From Dimorphilus gyrociliatus (taxonomy: Eukaryota; Annelida; Polychaeta; Dinophilidae), in NCBI GenBank assembly GCA_904063045.1, contig CAJFCJ010000159.1, positions 27,032 to 50,991 on the forward strand: DNA of 23,960 nt, read 5' to 3'. The position numbers and the translations under genes were made by a program. Positions 1-10,542 of the stretch are shown piece after piece (the stretch's first letter is position 1; the number at the start of each line of letters is the position of its first letter). A model generated the notes under the pieces. That model saw nothing but the letters and a program-made list of their open reading frames with translations, had not been told where the DNA came from and did not search any database.

Positions 1-1
1 T

Positions 2-2092
2 GGATTTGATTTAAAAGTTTCCCTAAACCATTTGAGTACATTTGGAAATTTTTATGTTGACTTAACAAATGATAATCCAGGATTAACTTCAAATCCAGCC
101 AATTCTTCCCGGTGTCTTGAAATATATGGATTTCCTGTAAATAGTAAACATTATTACACATTTTCTTGTGTTAAAGGAGGGGTTAAAGGTCAATTTGTTA
201 AATTTCTCACACATTCTGACCAAAGGAGAGAGATTTGCATTAATGACATTGAAATATTCGGATTATTTTTAAGACTTCCATATTCAAAAAACACAAATTT
301 AGCACTAGGGAAACCAACATGGGCATCGTCATATTACGATAAACATCACGGAAGTTATATGCTAACGAATGGGAACTATACAAATCATTTTTCAACGGCA
401 CATGAAGATTATCCATGGTGCAGAGTAGATTTGTTAGGAATATTCGAAATCCATTCAATAGCAGTTGTAAATACAAGAAAACACGGTAAAAAAAAATAAA
501 AATCTTATCTTCCTCTCTGCAACTGATTTTATCTTTTAGAGCATAGAATATCCACAATTAGAGGAATAATCTCTTACAATCAATACGAATTCGATGTAAG
601 AAATCCAGAAAATCACTCTCAAAAGTGCTTCGCCAATCAGGGTAGCATAAATGTGGGAGAATATAGAATATGGTACTGCTTAAAACCGTACCCGATTGGC
701 CGCTATGTAACGTTATATTTAACTGTTCAATCAAATTTAAATATTGTTCAAGTGGAAGTTTATGGCGAGGAAATAATTAATACAAATTTCTACAATTTAC
801 CATTAACCGAAGCTGATAGGAATACGAATAATACTGGCCACATTGACATACCTCACGAAGCTCAATACCCTTTGAAAGCTATTGATAGAATGCCGCAAAA
901 TGTTTATAGAGATGATTTTTACTTTTCCTGTTCGAGTAATCAGCAATTTGGCAACAATAAGGAAGGAAGGTTTACCTTTTATTTGGATAATCTCTATAAG
1001 ATTCGCCAAATTGTTGTCCTACTCCAAATATTTTTCAGTAAAAAAAAATATTTTGTTTCAAATCTTCATTATGTAAAAAAAATTTTTCTTTTTTTTAAAG
1101 ATAATATTCAAAATACTCAAATTGCTGTGGAAAATTCTATATTTGAATTCTTACAAAGACAACTCTGTAATCTCGACAATAGCAATTCTGGAATTGGGGT
1201 TTATCAAGTTTATAATTGTTCATTCATTGGTGATAGAGTGTCTTTCTACCAAATTAGTAATAGCCGGGTTTTTGATATATGTGAACTATATATTTTTGGC
1301 GAAAAAGAACCTTACAATTCAAAAGGTCAGGGTCAGAATATATTGGAGTTTATTTTGTTATTGTCAAAACTAAAATCTTTTACAGATCTTGGTAAAATCA
1401 TTATGGCCAGGAAAGGATTTTCAAAATCCTCGCCTGATATAATATTAAATTCTCATTGCAATTTTATTTCGAATGAACATTACATTCAATTTCCTAACAA
1501 TCATAGGATAACTGCAATTGGTTTTACTCTAGTGGAATCGGTAAATTTCATTTCCGGTTTACATATTTATGGAGTAACTGACAGTGCAAAAAATCTATGC
1601 ATCTCATTTAAATATTATATACAAATAGAAACATCAACGATATTTACATTTGTCTGTAAAAGTGAACTAACCGCAAAATATATTCAAATTTATTCGTCAG
1701 ATGTCAATTTTAAAATTTGCAACTATTTTTTAATTAGCAAGGAAGAAATTCAACAAAGCAAAGGGAGTAAGTTAAACAACTGATATTTGCATCTAATTTG
1801 CATCTAATTTGCATAAAATTTAGGTAATTATAGATTGAAGAAAAGTAATATGAAATTGAGCAGTAGTTATATTCACTCAGAGTGCAAAGCATTTTCTGTT
1901 GTTGATTGCTTGAGAAATTGTTGGAAGAATTCACTCTGTGCAGATATATCATATTTAACGGAAACTAAACAATGTTTACTGAGCGAATTTGATATTTTAA
2001 CACCTTTTCAAAATGTTATTATGGATACCACAGACAGTATTTGCATTTTCTCACAAAAGTCACATGTCCAATTATCACCAGTTTGCTTTTAA
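2..2092 (+). CDS. Secreted F-type lectin-like (F5/8C fold) repeat protein with C-terminal PAN domain, 5' partial
   Basis: Exons read from the sequence: <2-485, 540-1037, 1101-1325, 1386-1766, 1824-2092. All four introns are GT...AG, 54-63 nt, and keep frame; the 63-nt and 60-nt introns lack stops, so a naive reading runs through them. The window opens at the tail of one domain. A second starts at NLALGKPTWASS (about 295), continues with DYPWCRVDLLG, and ends in GRYVTLYL...VQVEVYG, the usual F-type lectin ending. A third runs about 775-1310, ending DICELYIFG; a more diverged fourth runs about 1386-1740. The last exon carries Cys-rich ECKAFSVVDCLRNCW...CADISY, a PAN/apple-like module, before TAA at 2090-2092. 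No membrane segment is visible, so secretion or matrix association is inferred; fucose-type glycan binding is known for the family but the binding residues are not clear here. Start codon and signal peptide lie outside the window. Confidence 0.8.
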
Positions 2093-2287
2093 ATTAAATC
2101 ACTGTCTGGTATATTTTGCCAAAGGAGAGTTTGTCCTCGAAATGGGCCAATTTGTTTGTATTTTTTGTGCCAAGCTTATCTTCTTCAACTAGAAGACTCT
2201 AAGTTTTGTATGAACGCCATTTAAATTAACTTTTCTCTATTGAAACGTCTTTTTTTTTCAAAATGTTTTCATTATAATTTCAAATGA

Positions 2288-2293
2288 AATAAA
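2288..2293 (+). terminator. Candidate polyadenylation signal AATAAA
   Basis: AATAAA lies about 195 nt downstream of the stop codon of the lectin/PAN gene, on the same strand, in AT-rich sequence. Position and sequence only. Confidence 0.5.
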
Positions 2294-3139
2294 ACTTGAA
2301 AATGAACATATCATTGTCATTCAAGACAGAGGCAAAGAGGCATAGGTAATGACTGATTAGAATCAATCACTACTACTGTTTTACTAGATTTTTGGATAGT
2401 CAGAATTGGGCAAAATGGCTACCAATACTATTAAATGTAACAACTAACACTGCAAAATTTGCCATAGTCTAATGAGTACATTCGAAATACGACGATCAGA
2501 ATGACAGAGAGCTTCTACATAAGATTCTTCTACTGATTTTGACTATTCTATGAATGACCTAGTTTTATTGAAAACTTTTGCAATCCTCTTCTGTAATATC
2601 ATAAGAGCTGGTAAACTTGTCTTCATTACAATCCTGCCAGCCTTTGGTGTGGTAGACTAAGCCACATCTCAGAAATTTAAATGATATACAATAAGAAATC
2701 CCTGAGCTGTGTTTGGGATGAAATTCATTCTCATTCCTATTCAGTTGCTCTCACAACAACTTGTTTTTTGCTATTTGAAAGTCTTTCTTTAGGGTTAGAC
2801 AATCAAAAATGATAATAGCAATTGCTAAAGGAAAAGTTGGGAAACTAACTATCAATTTGATAAATGCATTTTGCTAGAAGTCTGTTTGTAATCTTTGTTG
2901 CATTTTCGTACCTTATTGGTTACCATATGGAGCTGTTATTCTTTATGATAAGGATGACATACTATCTATAGAGTTATGCGTAGTTGAGCATAGTTCTTAG
3001 TGTATTTGTACAAACAACACACTGAGAAACAGTCAAATAACGCAAAGGTAAGTGAAAAAAAATGCTGGCTAACCACTCTTTAGAGTGGAACCCAACAATT
3101 GACAAGACTCACCAAGATACGCCTCAAATTTTACCTCTA
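2294..3139. other. Intergenic DNA, no gene recognised
   Basis: No convincing open frame, RNA gene or repeat was seen. A perfect 10-bp palindrome (TTTGTACAAA) near 3005 is flanked by imperfectly matching arms (AGTGTA / CACACT). A single GGGTTAG occurs near 2792. The stretch ends at the target-site duplication of the MULE transposon. Confidence 0.5.
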
Positions 3140-3148
3140 AACTTAAAC

Positions 3149-3214
3149 GGGGTTAGGTCAGAACGCCCCATTCTTGATTTTGAATGCCCCACTCATGAGT
3201 CAGAACGCCCCACT
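3149..3214 (+). repeat. Left terminal inverted repeat of MULE copy 1
   Basis: It begins GGGGTTAGGTCAGAACGCCC and contains three units ending in GCCCC, separated by spacers including ATTCTTGAT and CTCATGA. The same spacers occur in the same order in the inverted right arm, so the two arms are homologous and not merely similar in composition. Confidence 0.9.
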
Positions 3215-3393
3215 CTCTTTAGAGAATTATAGAAAACAATGCTGAGAGCAAAATATTCTTAAATACCAGTTATTATAAATATTTTTACCAGTTTTTTTTT
3301 ATCAGTTTATTCTCAGAAATTGTGTTGCTTAAATATAATTCATCTTAGTATAATTAATTTTTTTGCTGTTAATGTCTCACTGAAAAAAGGAGG

Positions 3394-5350
3394 ATGAATT
3401 TAAAAACTTGTTGGAAATGTATGAAGAAGTTTCATTGGACTCAAAAGAAGTTTAGATGCAAATTATGTAGGCACTTTTACCATGCTGAATGTTCAAATAG
3501 TCAGATTTTATTCTTTAATATTTCTTTTCTATTTAACCATTTCCTCAGATGCAGATTATTGTATAGACTGTTTTAATATAAAAAACAAAAAGCTAATTGT
3601 TAAAATAAAAAAGCTGGAAAACAAAAAATCACCAACATGTTCAAAAGTATTTGGAAATGAAACTGTTAGTGAAAGTTCAAGTTCTGAACAGGTACAAAAT
3701 ATTTAACAAATATCTGTTAAAAAAACTATTTAATGTTTTACTATAGCTGAGGTTATCTTTTGACTTTGAATCTAATTTCCCTGATGTTTCAAGTACTCCA
3801 GGGAATAATGGAATGGAGAGTTGTGATAAAGATATTGATATTGATAATGATGGAATTTCAAGAGAAGATCAACATCAACCTGCTAAAATTGTTACAGAAA
3901 ATAGTCCAGTTGTAAGAAGAATTGATATAAATAATGAATCTTCTTTTAATGATACAAGAGAGCTTTGTCTAAATGATAATTTAAAACATGGTTTTGAAAT
4001 ATTTAAGAATGGGAGCAGAAAAGGAAAAGATATTCTTCTTCACAATAATTTTACTTATACTGTAAAAAAATCAACTAAAACAACCATTACCTGGAAATGT
4101 AGTCAAAGAACTAAAAAATCACCATGTCTTGCATCTGTAATTCAAAAAGATTTAAAGTTCATTTTGAAAAATTCTAATCACATTCACAAAAGAGAGAAAA
4201 ATGATATGAGAAAAATTATTGAAGCAAGGTTAAATTTAAAGGAAGCTGCAATTATTGATAAAGACAAATCTGGTAAAAGAATTGCAGAAGATATCAGTCT
4301 GAAGTTCAGAAAGGATATTTCTCATATTCCAAGCATTGATGTCATGAAAAGATCTGCTAATAGATACAGAGAACGTGCCCAACCAAAGCACCCAGAAAAC
4401 ATTATGTTTGAATTAAATTTAAATGAAATTCCAGATAATTTTTTCTTAAAAGATATAAAAGGGAAGAAAAGCTGAAACATGATGTTTGCAACTGACCATC
4501 AAATTAAATTATTGAAACATTGTAAGATATGGTTTATTGATGCCACATTTAAAATTGTGAGAAAACCTTTTTACCAATTGTTTACAATTCATGGATTTAT
4601 AAGAAAAGAAGGTGAATATAAACAAGTTCCTTTAATGTTTGTCCTCATGACAGGAAAGAAGAAGAAACATTATTCATTGATATTTGAGGTTGGCTTTCTA
4701 AAGTAAATATTTGAGTAAAAATTCTAAAGATATATTTTTCTTTACAAGGAGTTAAAAATCTTAATAGATGGAAAAAGCCCAAAAAAGTTTGTTCTTGATT
4801 TTGAAAAAGCTCTTTGGATATCTTTAAAAAATGCTTTTGTTGATTCTGATCTACAAGGATGTGCTTTTCATTTTAAACAAGCAATTCTTAAAAACATACA
4901 GGTAAATTAAAGTAATTATAACAATTCTGTTACAGATTTAATTTGTGAAATTAAGAAATTAACAAATACAAATTTTCTTTTTAGAAATTAGGATACATCA
5001 AGGACTATAAAATGAAATATATTGAAAGCAATATTTGGAAACCAGAAAATTGGTCAGTTTATAAATTAATAGTTCATACAAATAATCATGTAGAGTCTTG
5101 GCATACAAGAATCAATCAAAATTTGAAAAGCAATGAAAACTTTTATACTCTTATCACTGAACTTCATAGAGAGAGCAGCCTTATTGAAGTTTATGAGGAT
5201 ATGTTGGTGGAAAATAAAATGAGACAGAATCAGAAGAATAAATATAAAGATTTGCAGGATATTATCTTTGAGTTGTGGAAGAAGTTTGAAGAAAGAGAAT
5301 TAAGTTTAGATAATCTCTTAAAGGGTTTAATTGACTTGAACATTGCTTGA
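3394..5350 (+). pseudogene. FLYWCH/MULE transposase gene of copy 1, broken
   Basis: Exons fit 3394-3490, 3549-3691, 3747-4688, 4749-4901 and 4985-5350, with introns of 55-83 nt and consistent phases. The N-terminus has a zinc cluster (CWKC ... CKLC, HAE, then YCIDC across an intron). A FLYWCH-type finger follows at about 3990-4195 (W.C, C, H.H spacing), then the MULE catalytic core: WFIDATFK (first acidic residue), VLDFEKALW (second), CAFHFKQ, and a C-terminal HTNNHVESWH region likely to hold the third. Two defects are visible. One is an in-frame TGA at 4473-4475 just before MMFATD. The other is a gap: only about 15 codons separate the CAFHFKQ block from IWKPENW, where copy 2 has about 70. 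It is therefore unlikely to encode an active enzyme. Confidence 0.8.
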
Positions 5351-5504
5351 AAAATTATTTCTTTTTTTGTGATCACTTATTATATTTGTTTAAGCTTTTG
5401 TACTTTAAGACAAAAAATACATTATGCATATATAATTTATATTCAATTGACTTTTTTTAATTTAATAAGTACAGCATTAAAAAATATTATGTTCTTCAAA
5501 AATC

Positions 5505-5621
5505 AGTGGGGCGTTCTGACTCATGAGTGGGGCATTTGAAATCAAGAATGGGGCATTCTGACCCAAAATTGGGACGTTCTGACCTGGGGCGTACTGACCA
5601 GGGGCGTTCTGACCCTAAGCC
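5505..5621 (-). repeat. Right terminal inverted repeat of MULE copy 1, with extra units
   Basis: Read on the minus strand it starts GGCTTAGGGTCAGAACGCCC and carries about six units of the pattern GGTCAGAACGCCCC. The inner three match the left arm; the outer three have no counterpart there, so unit number has expanded on this side or contracted on the other. Confidence 0.88.
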
Positions 5622-5748
5622 AACTTAAACCTAGTAATTTCTGTTTTACCTAAAGAAAAACACTATCGCAATTGCCTAAGAGATAAGATAAGATTTGGTA
5701 TTATCGCTTGAAGGCAAACATAATTCATTTTTTATAATTTTTGAGAAA

Positions 5749-6439
5749 ATGCCCCTCTCTTTTCTTACTTTTGTCGCTCTTTTTTCTTGGATTAACTGTA
5801 TCCCAGTGAACGGTTGTTTAGACAAACCAGATGGAATTCACATTCATCAAAATTGCAGTTCTTATATAGATTGCATCGATAAACATGAAGTTTTTATAAG
5901 GTGAACACAGAATGTCTACCCAATTGTTAGTGATTGCTGTAGGTCATATTTCGTCTGTAAATCACGTAGCAATGTAAAAATTGGTAATTGTTCAACTAGT
6001 TTGTAGAAATAAAGAAAAAGTTTGAATGAAAAATTGACAGTTTCAATTTCTCTTTAGGATATACCTGGAATGTTTATGATAAACCTGATAAAACGCCTTA
6101 TCCCTGTAATGGAATAAATGAATGTATGTTATTCTGACTTTTTCTTCCTCCTCTCTCTCCCAATAAACCATTCTTCCCCAATTGCAAAATGAGCAAATTC
6201 TATTCTTAACATCCTATTTTCTTTTCTTTTAGCTGTAACAAAAAAAGTAGAATTTCTAAATAATGATACAGAAACTTTAAGGACAAACTGTAAGCTGAGA
6301 GAACTTATAGATCTATATTTTTGCAGTTTTAACTATTAAACTATTAAATTATTTTCCAGTAAGAATAACTGCGTCTATTATTAGCATTGTATTTGCTTTA
6401 AGTACTATCTCTCAATGGTGCTGTTTTATTCAGGTCTGA
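5749..6439 (+). CDS. Small chitin-binding (CBM14/peritrophin-A-like) protein with hydrophobic C-terminus; one in-frame stop
   Basis: Exons fit 5749-5998, 6058-6123, 6233-6289 and 6360-6439, with introns of 59, 109 and 70 nt in consistent phase. The ATG at 5749 begins a clear signal peptide (MPLSFLTFVALFSWINC...), so it is preferred over upstream options. The mature part has CBM14-type Cys spacing: C-x12-C-x5-C in exon 1, then CRSYFVC and GNC, and finally VYDKPDKTPYPC. The tail SIISIVFALSTISQWCCFIQ is a membrane segment or GPI-attachment signal. Chitin binding at the cell surface is inferred from family. An in-frame TGA at 5902-5904 interrupts the first exon after the third Cys, and the expected next Cys pattern is incomplete. 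This may be a pseudogene, an unrecognised splice, or a sequence error. Confidence 0.5.
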
Positions 6440-6459
6440 GGTAAATATTAACAATATAC

Positions 6460-6623
6460 GAAAACAATGGGTGCAGGAGAAAATGTCCACAGGGGGTAAA
6501 GTTCAGGTTGAGGTTAGAGTTACGGAAACTACAATAAACAGCAAGAAAGTAGGTCAGTAGTTAGGTTAGGGTTAGGGTAAGAGTTCAAAATTGTGGACGT
6601 TTTCTCCTGTAACCGAAAACACC
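6460..6623. mobile_element. 146-bp MITE with MULE-like ends
   Basis: The element 6469-6614 starts GGGTGCAGGAGAAAATGTCC and ends with the inverted form (GGTTACAGGAGAAAACGTCC on the minus strand), matching at most positions over about 23 bp. The flanks are GAAAACAAT (6460-6468) and GAAAACACC (6615-6623), a 9-bp duplication with 7 of 9 matching. There is no coding capacity. The interior contains GTTAGGTTAGGGTTAGGG (about 6560-6577). Interpreted as a non-autonomous relative of the MULEs. Confidence 0.6.
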
Positions 6624-7000
6624 AACAACTGATTATTTATACAATTATAGTAAAGAACCAGCACAAATCAGAGAATGTGTCTTTCAAAGAATTATTTGCA
6701 ATTTTCAACTTGCTAACCCAGTATGAAATGAAAAGAACACTATTCGAACCTTTTATAGAAGCCAATAGGGATGCCTGTATATGATACAGAAGGACTCTAA
6801 ACCTCTATTTTTTAATAGAACAAAGTACGATTAGCACAAATCTTATCGTGAAAAAGTCACTGAATGTGGTGAGAAGGGGCAAATTTAAATTTGACTCACA
6901 CTAGAGGAATTCTTTGAAAAAGAAAACCATGGAAAAAGTTACTTGCCGAAATTGCCTATTCCTCTCACCTTTTATCTGAGAGATAATTGATTGGGTTTAT

Positions 7001-7070
7001 GGAGAAAACATCCACAAGAGAAAACGTCCACAGGAGAAAATGCCCACAGACAAGACAAAATGTCAACAGA
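7001..7070 (+). repeat. Short tandem array, unit about GGAGAAAACGTCCACA
   Basis: Three clear units (7001-7015, 7017-7032, 7033-7048) and a degenerate fourth ending near 7069. The unit is the same as in the inverted ends of the nearby 146-bp MITE. The array abuts the truncated 5' edge of the LTR retroelement, and the first codons of the long frame starting at 7040 are repeat sequence, not integrase. Confidence 0.75.
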
Positions 7071-7077
7071 TTAAAAG

Positions 7078-7500
7078 TCAACCAAATGAAATATTATTTG
7101 GATTAAAGAATAGAAATGTTTTAGACATATTAATGGAAGTGCCCAGATTAGAACCAACAACAAAATTCCTTTTTGATAGAAAACATGAACTTGAAGAAAT
7201 CAGAGCAACAGCACTTTGTAAATCTGTTCTAAAGAAGAAGGAATATAGAGATAGAGTTAATAAAGCTATCACAAGAAAACCACCAACTTACAAAATAGGA
7301 GATTGGTTACACATAAGAAATGAACAAATTGGTCAAGGAATGAACAGAATAAATACAAGCAAATGGAGTGGACCATACCTTGTAACTGCTACTGATACTA
7401 CCAAATGTTTGTATGAATTGGAAATATTGGCAGATAAAAGAAAATTCTATCATGCCAGTAGATTAAGACTAGCTAACAAAGAACCTGTAACAGTTAACAC
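7078..7500 (+). pseudogene. Integrase C-terminal fragment (Ty3/gypsy type)
   Basis: Part of the continuous frame 7040-9112. Visible features are NEILFG (the usual P-x-EILFG-like integrase position), a charged stretch with a DRVNKA segment, YKIGDWLHIR, KWSGPYLV (GPY/F motif) and a terminal FYHASRLRL resembling the VH..RLK end of integrases. The catalytic DDE core is missing. The frame runs without a stop into the envelope part. Confidence 0.75.
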
Positions 7501-9885
7501 AGTCAAAGCAGAGAAACAACAGACAAATGGTGGAACACTTCCTATCAGAGGATCCATAATTTATACTCTGCTAGCAATATGCTGTTTAAACATGGTTCAA
7601 GCAAATGTATCTATAACAAAAGCAAACATAACTGTGAGAATGCTACCATCAGTACAGTTTTGCCAAGGACAACAAGTACATCAATCATTTGATTTGGCAG
7701 ATGAACCAGTATGCACTTTTGAAACTAAACAAATGACCAAAATTGTGGCAAATATCTATGAAATTAAAGCAGATGATCTAGCAATTCAAGCTGTCAAGTG
7801 CTTGGTAAAAAGAATAATCAACTTCTACACTCATTACTTTTTTGGAGCAAAGAAACATAGAATTGAAAAACAAACACTGCTTTTGAGTGAACAACAATGT
7901 AGAACAATGTTATATACCAATAAAACCTTAAATGGACAGAAACTTATTGAAAAAGGCAAACTTCTTATGTATAATAAAAATAAAGGACCACAATACCAAT
8001 GGCCAAGAACAACAGTGGTTGAAGAATTTACAACAATCCTTCAAATTGGCAAAGCTTATTGGAATCCAAGTCAAGATAAAATAACAACAAACTTGGAATA
8101 TTTAGAAGATTGTTCTATTAAACAAAAATTTTGTAGAACTTTGGATTCAATCATTATATTTAACCCACAAAAAGGCCAAAATCTGCTAGGTCATGTATCA
8201 CCATGGAAGATAGTTTCCCATAATGTGGAATGTGTAAAACTAGGAGGATATTTTTCATGCCCAAACTATGCAATAATGGATTTACCCTATCAAGATAGAT
8301 ATATCAGAGGATATGGTGGTCCTGGAACTAGAATATTGGTACCCCAGAAAGAATATGATTCACTAAGAACTGATCTCACAATTTCAAATTATGCTGACAA
8401 CAGCATGATAGAAAACACTAAATACAAGATCATTTCAAATAAAGAAGTTACCAGATTGGAGAACTATGTTGGAAAGAAATCATCATTGAAAAAGGGAAAT
8501 ACCACAGAAATGCGAGACATACTTACATATAATGATTGGTACAGACATGGTGACAAAACCTACCATATACTGATAAAACATCATGCAACACCCCTAGTTA
8601 GGACTTGGGTTGTCAAAGAAATCATTTCACCTGACATCTGGAACATTAACAATAAGTATATTTTAAAAATGTTGAAAATGGCTAAATTAGAACCTGCCAG
8701 ACTTGCAAAAACTTGGGATTTTGAACTAGACAAGAAACAAGTTAGTTTCAATCCACTTCCAAAACTAAACACTTGGTATCTAGGCCCAAAAGATAAACAA
8801 TTTCAAATTCATAGAAAAAATGGAAAATATACACTTTTACAAAAAACACCAATAAATCATAAGAGAAAGCCACAAGAAAGAGTAAAGATTCAAGAATTAC
8901 ACCAAATGAATATACAAGATGCTATAAGAACTTCTGCACTGTTAAACAATATTGACAAAAACTTTCAAAATTTACAAACAGTTTTTAAACAAGTTTCTCA
9001 ACTTCTATGCCAAGAATTTGTCATGAGGAACAAGATGATAGCATTACTTACACCATTGGCACCTCAGCTACCAACAATACTTGGATCTAAACATGGAACA
9101 CACAGTACATGATTAGGAGACCTAACAACTCTCAATACATGCACTGAATTAAAAACAGTTCAAGTAGTTTGTGACACAACAATTACAACAAAATATGGAT
9201 TATGTTCAAAAGAATTATTGATCAAATACAAAGATCTCTTATTCTCAATTGATCCAATACTTCACCACACTTACCACATCACAAAAGAAGATATAAGATA
9301 TGGAGAATGTGACCAAACACAGCATCTCTTCAAGATCAAGAAAAATCCCTTGGATTCAGAACAAAATCAATATGCAATACATTCCAGCAAAAAAACATTT
9401 ATTTACTACACAAGGAATGGGTGCAGATTTCAAACTGCAGCAGCACAATCAATCAGAATGAAAATTAATAATGAAATTGAAGAACCAAAATACAACAAGT
9501 TTTGGAATACATTCAAGATACTTTGACTAAGCATAGAGAACATATAAATTTTGCAAATGATATAGGAATTGATGCAGCTATGTCAACAACACAGCATTTA
9601 TTTTCTTCATGGACAAGAAAACCTTACAAAATGCTTATTGATATATTTCTACCAATAATACTAATGCTTGGAATAGGCATTTTCTTTTATTTTATTTGGA
9701 AGAAGAAAATTAAAGGAGTCCAATTAACAAGGTTGTCTAAACTATTGGCAAAAACAAAGAAATTACCTTCAGCCCCAACAGCTGACTCAGAAGAAATACC
9801 ATTGCAAATTTATCCTACATTAACAAAGAATGGTGACACTTTAATTGTCTCAAGTCCTAGACCTTTCATGGAAGCAAGGTCTTAA
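7501..9885 (+). pseudogene. Retroviral-type envelope-like glycoprotein gene, broken
   Basis: The frame continues from integrase. A hydrophobic stretch at about 7555-7605 (IIYTLLAICCLNMVQA) looks like an internal signal peptide and marks the likely start of the mature ectodomain. The ectodomain has many Cys residues and N-x-S/T sites; a basic run (about 8858-8885) precedes a region with heptad-like hydrophobic spacing. Near the C-terminus, about 9638-9705, is a strong membrane segment followed by a lysine cluster and a cytoplasmic tail ending in TAA at 9883-9885. Breaks: one in-frame TGA at 9110-9112, after which the same frame stays open to 9526, and a frame change between about 9481 and 9500. 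A single-pass envelope protein is inferred; I cannot assign its fusion class. In intact elements such a gene is usually expressed from a spliced RNA. Confidence 0.65.
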
Positions 9886-9895
9886 AGAAGTGGGA
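9884..9895 (+). other. Polypurine tract of the retroelement
   Basis: AAAGAAGTGGGA begins within the envelope stop codon and is followed directly by TGTTTGTACAC, a typical LTR start. This is the expected plus-strand primer position. Confidence 0.6.
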
Positions 9896-10117
9896 TGTTT
9901 GTACACATACATTTGTCAGCTCTATTCTACTATAGATAAGTAGTATTAAACTTGTATTGTAGAGTACTGATAACACTCATAGATAAGCAGGATTGACCTA
10001 GATTTGCATAGTGTGGTACATACACAAGGTGCTGTATTCGTTCTATTAAATCATATATAAAAATAGTTATTTTCATCATAAACTTGAATATTTCACTGAA
10101 TGAATTTATAAATTTAT

Positions 10118-10169
10118 CAACTTTAATTAAAATTAATTAAAGTTGAATGACAAATATGCTTTTGTCATT
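10118..10169. repeat. Palindrome and hairpin inside the LTR
   Basis: 10118-10145 is a perfect 12-bp inverted repeat around AAAT (CAACTTTAATTA arms). Directly next to it, AATGACAAA (10146-10154) pairs with TTTGTCATT (10161-10169). A further imperfect palindrome lies around 10195-10226. They could be a nested MITE remnant or structured U3 sequence. Confidence 0.6.
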
Positions 10170-10534
10170 AATTTTAGATTTTATTCATTAATTAGTAGTA
10201 TTGTATACACAATCCTACTATACATAACATATATATTCATCAGATATCTTCCCTTCTTATATACTGATGCTAAAATTATTTAAAACCAATTATTACTATT
10301 AGAGTAGTAACTAAAAATGGTCAAATATATAATCCATGTGTTTTCTTGATTGTTGGACTTGTCCTATTAAAATTGTTACATCTTATGCAACTCTTCAACC
10401 TTTGAAATTCAACTATTATTTGGAAGAGGAAAACAATAAGAACATGACCATATTTAGAACTTTTCTTTGTCTTAAAAATGTTACTTTTGTTTTTGTGAAC
10501 ATTGAAATTGGTGAACTATCAACTCTTAAAAGAG

Positions 10535-10542
10535 TATATAAA
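10535..10542 (+). promoter_or_regulatory. LTR TATA box
   Basis: TATATAAA, followed about 25-30 nt downstream by TTCAGTTC (about 10566), which resembles an invertebrate initiator (TCAGT). It lies in the part of the LTR where transcription should start. Confidence 0.5.

Larger units (their letters stand above)
3140..5630 (+). mobile_element. MULE-type DNA transposon with 9-bp target-site duplication (copy 1)
   Basis: The element spans 3149-5621 (2,473 bp), flanked by identical 9-bp direct repeats AACTTAAAC at 3140-3148 and 5622-5630, the duplication size expected for Mutator-like elements. Terminal inverted repeats are 3149-3214 (left) and 5505-5621 (right). Both are built from short tandem units around GGTCAGAACGCCCC; the left has three units, the right about six, so the arms differ in length. 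Between them lies one transposase gene in the + direction, split by short introns. An intact duplication suggests a fairly recent insertion, although the gene is no longer intact. Confidence 0.9.

Noticed and set aside
7001-7070. A CRISPR-like short repeat array.
   Set aside because: Units are contiguous or nearly so, without unique spacers of constant length, in an intron-bearing eukaryotic genome.
4473-9112. Three in-frame TGA codons in otherwise open coding stretches (4473, 5902, 9110), suggesting TGA might be read as an amino acid.
   Set aside because: TGA also ends the receptor frame at the expected place after TM7, the copy 1 transposase and the chitin-binding gene. Two of the three cases are in decayed mobile elements, so ordinary point mutation is simpler.
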